A stretch of DNA of 64,000 bases from positions 30,492,905 through 30,556,904 of the forward strand of contig JASFXZ010000005.1 of NCBI GenBank assembly GCA_032209605.1. Direction: 5' to 3'. The number at the start of each line of letters is the position of its first letter. The first letter of the stretch is position 1. A program made the translations under genes and the position numbers. The DNA comes from Mactromeris polynyma (Eukaryota; Mollusca; Bivalvia; Venerida; Mactridae). Below are positions 60,590-64,000 of this stretch, one piece after another. Below the pieces are notes generated by a model. It had not been told where the DNA came from. It was given only the letters and a program-made list of their open reading frames with translations, and made no database searches.

Positions 60590-61248
60590 CGCTAGTTCTG
60601 TACATCTCGCTTATTGTGTACATCTCTCTTGTTGTGTACATCTCGCTTATTGTGTACATCTCGCTTGTTCTGTACATCTCGCTTATTGTGTACATCTCGC
60701 TTGTTCTGTACATCTCGCTTATTGTGTACATCTCGCTTATTGTGTACATCTCTCTTGTTGTGTACATCTCGCTTATTGTGTACATCTCGCTTGTTCTGTA
60801 CATCTCGCTTATTGTGTACATCTCGCTTGTTCTGTACATCTCGCTTATTGTGTACATCTCGCTTATTGTGTACATCTCGCTTATTGTGTACATCTCGCTT
60901 ATTGTGTACATCTCGCTTATTGTGTACATCTCGCTTATTGTGTACATCTCGCTTATTGTGTACATCTCGCTTATTGTGTACATCTCTCTTGTTGTGTATA
61001 TCTCCCTTGCTGTGTACATCTCGCTTGTTCTGTACATCTCGCTTATTGTGTACATCTCCCTTGTTGTGTACATCTCCCTTGCTGTGTACATCTCCCTTGT
61101 TGTGTACATCTCGCTTGTTGTGTACATCTCCCTTGTTGTGTACATCTCGCTTGTTCTGTACATCTCGCTTATTGTGTACATCTCGCTTGTTGTGTACATC
61201 TCCCTTGCTGTGTACATCTCGCTTACTGCGTACATCTCCCGTGTTGTG
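60590..61248. repeat. 18-bp satellite, about 36 copies
   Basis: Unit tgtacatctcgcttattg with block variants (cttgttc, cttgttg, ccttgctg). Six codons per unit keep three frames open on two strands for over 200 codons. No start context, splice signal or domain supports translation. Confidence 0.9.
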
Positions 61249-62108
61249 ATCTTATCGTCTAATCGTTTGATGAAGTCGCCGAGTACACCGTTAAGTGTCT
61301 TCATGCGGCTATTGTTTAATATAACTTTGTTCCGTCTGTGCTTTCCTGTGTTTGCTGTCCTTATCGTGGACATTGTCCAGTGAGGATTTTCATTTTCACC
61401 CTCCGTTTTATTCGGGTGATTGTACGATACGTTTGAGGATGAGAGAACTAAACCCCTGTGTGGTTTATACCACTGACCGTTCCAAGAACTTATTCTAACC
61501 AGTATTGATGTATGTGTCTTGTTCCTTTTGATTTTGTAATTATTTATTTGTCTATATTATCATGTCTCTTTGTGCTTTTGAGATGGACGAGTGGCATCTA
61601 CTAAACAAGTTCATTCCTTGTTACTTATCATTTGGATTGAAATTTGCGTTTGATTACTGTTCGCAATGCCTTCAACAGAAGGACACCGATGCTTGAGATA
61701 ATAAAGTAACCAAAATGTTATTTGATTGTTATTTTATATCATACACATTTTCATCTTTAACATACAATACACACATTCTCAATCGAAATACATAATACTG
61801 TAAAACCAAATGCATCCGGCCGATATTCATACTTATATACAATACAATACAATATCATTTTATTGCATAAAAAATGTGATAATGTTTAAAGCAAACAAAA
61901 GTCAATACTACTATACAATTGTAGAAGAAAAACATAATTATACATCGACATAGTTATCATGTAGACAAAATGTTTGACAAATGCACTGATTCAATTTATC
62001 TATAAAATTTAATGAGATAGGCACTTGAATTATCTCATACGGCTCCTATCACAAGCAGAACGTTTTTCCACATGTGTTCATTGTTGAAGATTATAAACCA
62101 GAGTGACT

Positions 62109-62323
62109 TCAACCAGTCATTGCACCGCACTGAACGGCAACATTATCCGTGATGCATTCGTCTGGATAATCCGTACAAAACGTGGAGAAGCCATTTGTCG
62201 ACCGAAGACGGTCTAAATATAGATTTTGCAGCATAGTTGTTGAGCTGTAGCACGATTCTTCAAAGATGGAGGTCATGTATGCAGGCTGGTAGGGAAGTGC
62301 CTCACTCGCAGATTCTACTTCAA
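62109..62323 (-). CDS. Gene 4 last exon: truncated spacer domain
   Basis: Acceptor TTTTCAG, phase 1 entry. SCYSSTTMLQNLYLDRLRS, then FCTDYPDEC and VAVQCGAMTG before TGA. A donor-like G-GTTGAA overlaps the stop, but it is poor. Confidence 0.7.
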
Positions 62324-64000
62324 CTGAAAACAAAGGGAAATGTTAACAGAGCGTTGACAAATTAATGGTGACACAATTTTAAAAACGAAGACGCCGAGCA
62401 ACATATACCCTCCCCAATGTGGACCGGAAGAACCAATGGCATATGCATTGACTGCCTACTGTAATAGAGTGTAAGGTATCCACCTTTGTGGCGCGAGGTC
62501 GAAGTATCGAATCCCAGTATGGGTCTAGCTGGTGCGCCGCCAACTATTTGAATAATGGTTACCGTGTGCCTACCTGCCTGGTGCCTTATATTAAAAGATA
62601 CGGATCGGGAAGAAATTGGAGGATTCTCATAAACCAGACTCTTTAAATAGGGGCGACACTATAATAAATAAACACTTTACTTTTACTCTCTATTTCTATA
62701 GCAAATAGTAGACACTAAATTTATTTGAAAATATGAAGTTCATTATCCATACCGAATTTGTTTTCATGTTAACTGACCATGATGGTGCTTAGTTTAAAAT
62801 AATATATTGGTATGTAAAGGTATACATACATGATATGTAGTTCCATAAAATCAGGGATATAGACATTTTTCTAGTTTATACAGCATGCAATGAACATATT
62901 TTATTAACTGATTGGAATTTCTTATGTTCATACCAAGACAATCGGGCATTGGACTGCCAGCAATCCAGGAACCAGATGCACCACAAACATACATTGTGTT
63001 GAAGCTTCTACCCGGCCCAAGTGTATAGTTCTGCAGGCATGTAACAATGCAGAAACGACCATAATCCTCCTTCCATTCGTTACAAACCCGGGCACCGTTT
63101 TTAGGTACATTCAGTTCTTCACAGGGGGTAGCTGAAATTTTAATATTTATCAGTTCCATAATGTTTAAATAGTTTAAGAACTCCACTGCTTCACCAATAT
63201 TTTATATTTATCGTTGTTAATAAAAAAACATTATTTATATTTTACACGAATCAAAATGCCTATGCATGTTTATGGAGTATTGGCACGTCATTTGGACGTA
63301 TCGATGTGGTTATGTTCACTTCTTACGCGAGTCACGCAAATTATCTACAATTATATTTATATTGTTTTCAATTCAAAGCAAGGAAATATATATCAAGTGA
63401 AATATCATAAACTGAATTGATAGTGCAGCATGGTTAATGAATCAAGTATTGTATATGTACTCACGTCTGACTTTGACCTGAAAGACACATTGTGTTACCA
63501 TTCCATTGGACTGTTTGGTTGCTACGTATTGTACTGTATGGTCACCCCATGGAAATGTGAAGGAATGTGTGGGATAATTAGACACAATGTCAAGGTCATT
63601 CCCCATGGGGTCGAAGAAACTCGGAGAACTCCATTCAAATCTCGCCATAATACCCGTAGCATTCACCTCTATATCCCCACTGCAATTGGTCATAACAGGG
63701 GGCTGAATATCTGTGAATAGAAACGTGTAAATATCTTGTTTATATGTAAAGATCTTGTTTAACTATTTACCAATGTCATATAGTTTTCCGTAATACCCGT
63801 AGCATTCACCTCTATGTCCCAACTGCAATTGGTCATAACAGGGGGCTGAATATCTGTGAAAAGAAACGTGTAAAGATCTTGTTTAAATATTTACCAATGT
63901 CACATAGTTTCCCGTCCCAGCCATCCGTACAATCACACCGGAAGTCACCAAGTAGATTTACGCACATGCCACCGTTCGTACAGAGTGAGCTGTTACAGTG
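62109..64000 (-). CDS. Gene 4: 3' end of a sushi/HYR/EGF paralogue that stops in the spacer domain
   Basis: Exons 63895-64000 (EGF, runs off the window), 63465-63710 (HYR), 62934-63131 (sushi) and 62109-62323 (spacer, TGA at 62109-62111) are phase 1-1 up to the stop. The last exon aligns with gene 3's 44827-45108 through the Cys pair and strand, then ends five codons after the conserved CG, exactly where gene 3 enters its RKRR loop. There is no GCC2/GCC3, transmembrane or tail exon downstream. Either this is a secreted family member or a 3'-truncated, possibly decaying copy. Confidence 0.7.
62456..62545 (+). repeat. tRNA-like fragment
   Basis: agtatcgaatcccagtatgg is B-box-like, preceded by ggtatccacctttgtggcgc. 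No cloverleaf forms. Probably a SINE remnant. Confidence 0.35.
62934..63131 (-). CDS. Gene 4 exon: sushi domain
   Basis: 198 nt, phase 1-1. TPCEELNVPKNGARVC, FCIVTCLQNYTLG, YVCGASGSW, MPDCLG. The plus-strand and alternative-frame readings over it are shadows. Confidence 0.85.
63465..63710 (-). CDS. Gene 4 exon: HYR domain
   Basis: 246 nt, phase 1-1. PPVMTNCSGDIEVNATG, FEWSSPSFFDPMGNDLDI, TFPWGDHTVQYVATKQSNG, CVFQVKV follow the HYR pattern. Its 5' end is duplicated just upstream. Confidence 0.85.
63648..63910 (-). repeat. 143-bp tandem duplication across the EGF-HYR intron of gene 4
   Basis: The sequence beginning taatacccgtagcattcacc occurs at 63648 and again at 63791, with the intron and the end of the EGF exon following each (gtcatatagttttccg near 63775, gtcacatagtttcccg near 63900). 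Copies differ at a handful of positions. Confidence 0.85.
63895..64000 (-). CDS. Gene 4 exon: EGF domain (incomplete)
   Basis: CNSSLCTNGGMC, then CVNLLGDFRCDC and GWDGKLC give six cysteines. CVNLLGDFRC is the hydroxylation/calcium-type EGF pattern. The exon continues beyond the right edge of the window. Confidence 0.85.

Larger units (their letters stand above)
54457..62108. other. Intergenic spacer between genes 3 and 4
   Basis: No exon recognised. Contains two Tigger-like MITEs (56645-56839, 57087-57264), a tcta microsatellite near 58610-58630, a 36-bp satellite (58790-59645) and an 18-bp satellite (60590-61248). Long open frames in the satellites are not genes. Confidence 0.6.

Noticed and set aside
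60537..61383. Frames of 278, 255 and 211 codons
   Set aside because: An 18-bp tandem array keeps three frames open. Mutual overlap on both strands argues against coding.
54160..62323. Genes 4 and 3 as one continuous gene
   Set aside because: Gene 4 ends in a stop, and gene 3 has its own signal peptide with a TATA-like box after nearly 8 kb without exons.

Overview
The window is animal nuclear DNA, most likely from a mollusc and probably a bivalve. Coding sequence is split into short exons with GT-AG boundaries, nearly all in symmetric phase 1. Introns are AT-rich and hold minisatellites, inverted-repeat MITEs and tRNA-derived SINE-like copies. The encoded domains are metazoan extracellular modules: sushi/CCP, HYR, ephrin-receptor-like GCC2/GCC3, EGF, thrombospondin type 1 and laminin-G/pentraxin-like. 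The species cannot be named from the sequence. All exon boundaries are hand calls, checked by reading frame and exon length.

The region is a cluster of four related receptor-type genes, two on each strand, facing each other. Gene 1 (+, from before base 1 to 8256) is the 3' part of a membrane protein: sushi-like, spacer, helical domain, GCC2/GCC3, transmembrane segment and a three-exon tail. Gene 2 (+, 13753-19183, with a probable last exon at 27763-27883) has the same membrane-proximal layout. It lacks a recognisable head and carries an in-frame TGA and an in-frame TAA, so I call it a pseudogene. Gene 3 (-, 54234 down to 31014) is complete in the window: 26 coding exons that join in frame into 1,623 codons plus stop. 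Its order is signal peptide, sushi-like, a 72-nt hydrophobic cassette exon, HYR, two sushi, HYR, two sushi, spacer/helix, two GCC2/GCC3, laminin-G-like, two EGF, TSP1, sushi-like, spacer, helical, GCC2/GCC3, Pro/Thr stalk, transmembrane and a tyrosine-rich tail. Gene 4 (-, beyond 64000 down to 62109) gives EGF, HYR, sushi and a spacer exon that ends in a stop.

A four-exon unit recurs in the family: sushi-like, spacer with a conserved cysteine pair, helical domain, GCC2/GCC3. Two of its occurrences carry polybasic, furin-like sites in the spacer. Together with the cassette exon and the differing cytoplasmic tails, this suggests a locally expanding family of polydom/SVEP1-like cell-surface proteins. 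The function is unknown.

The rest is repeats. Gene 1 introns hold a 44-bp and a 45-bp satellite. A 58-bp minisatellite has amplified the splice-donor end of a gene 3 sushi exon. A 1.03-kb Tigger/pogo-like element sits cleanly inside a 43-bp satellite. A 444-bp MITE lies in gene 3 intron 1. The gap between genes 3 and 4 contains 36-bp and 18-bp satellites whose long open frames are artefacts. The stretch from 19184 to 27762 holds little beyond a relic transmembrane exon, a SINE-like copy and MITE fragments.
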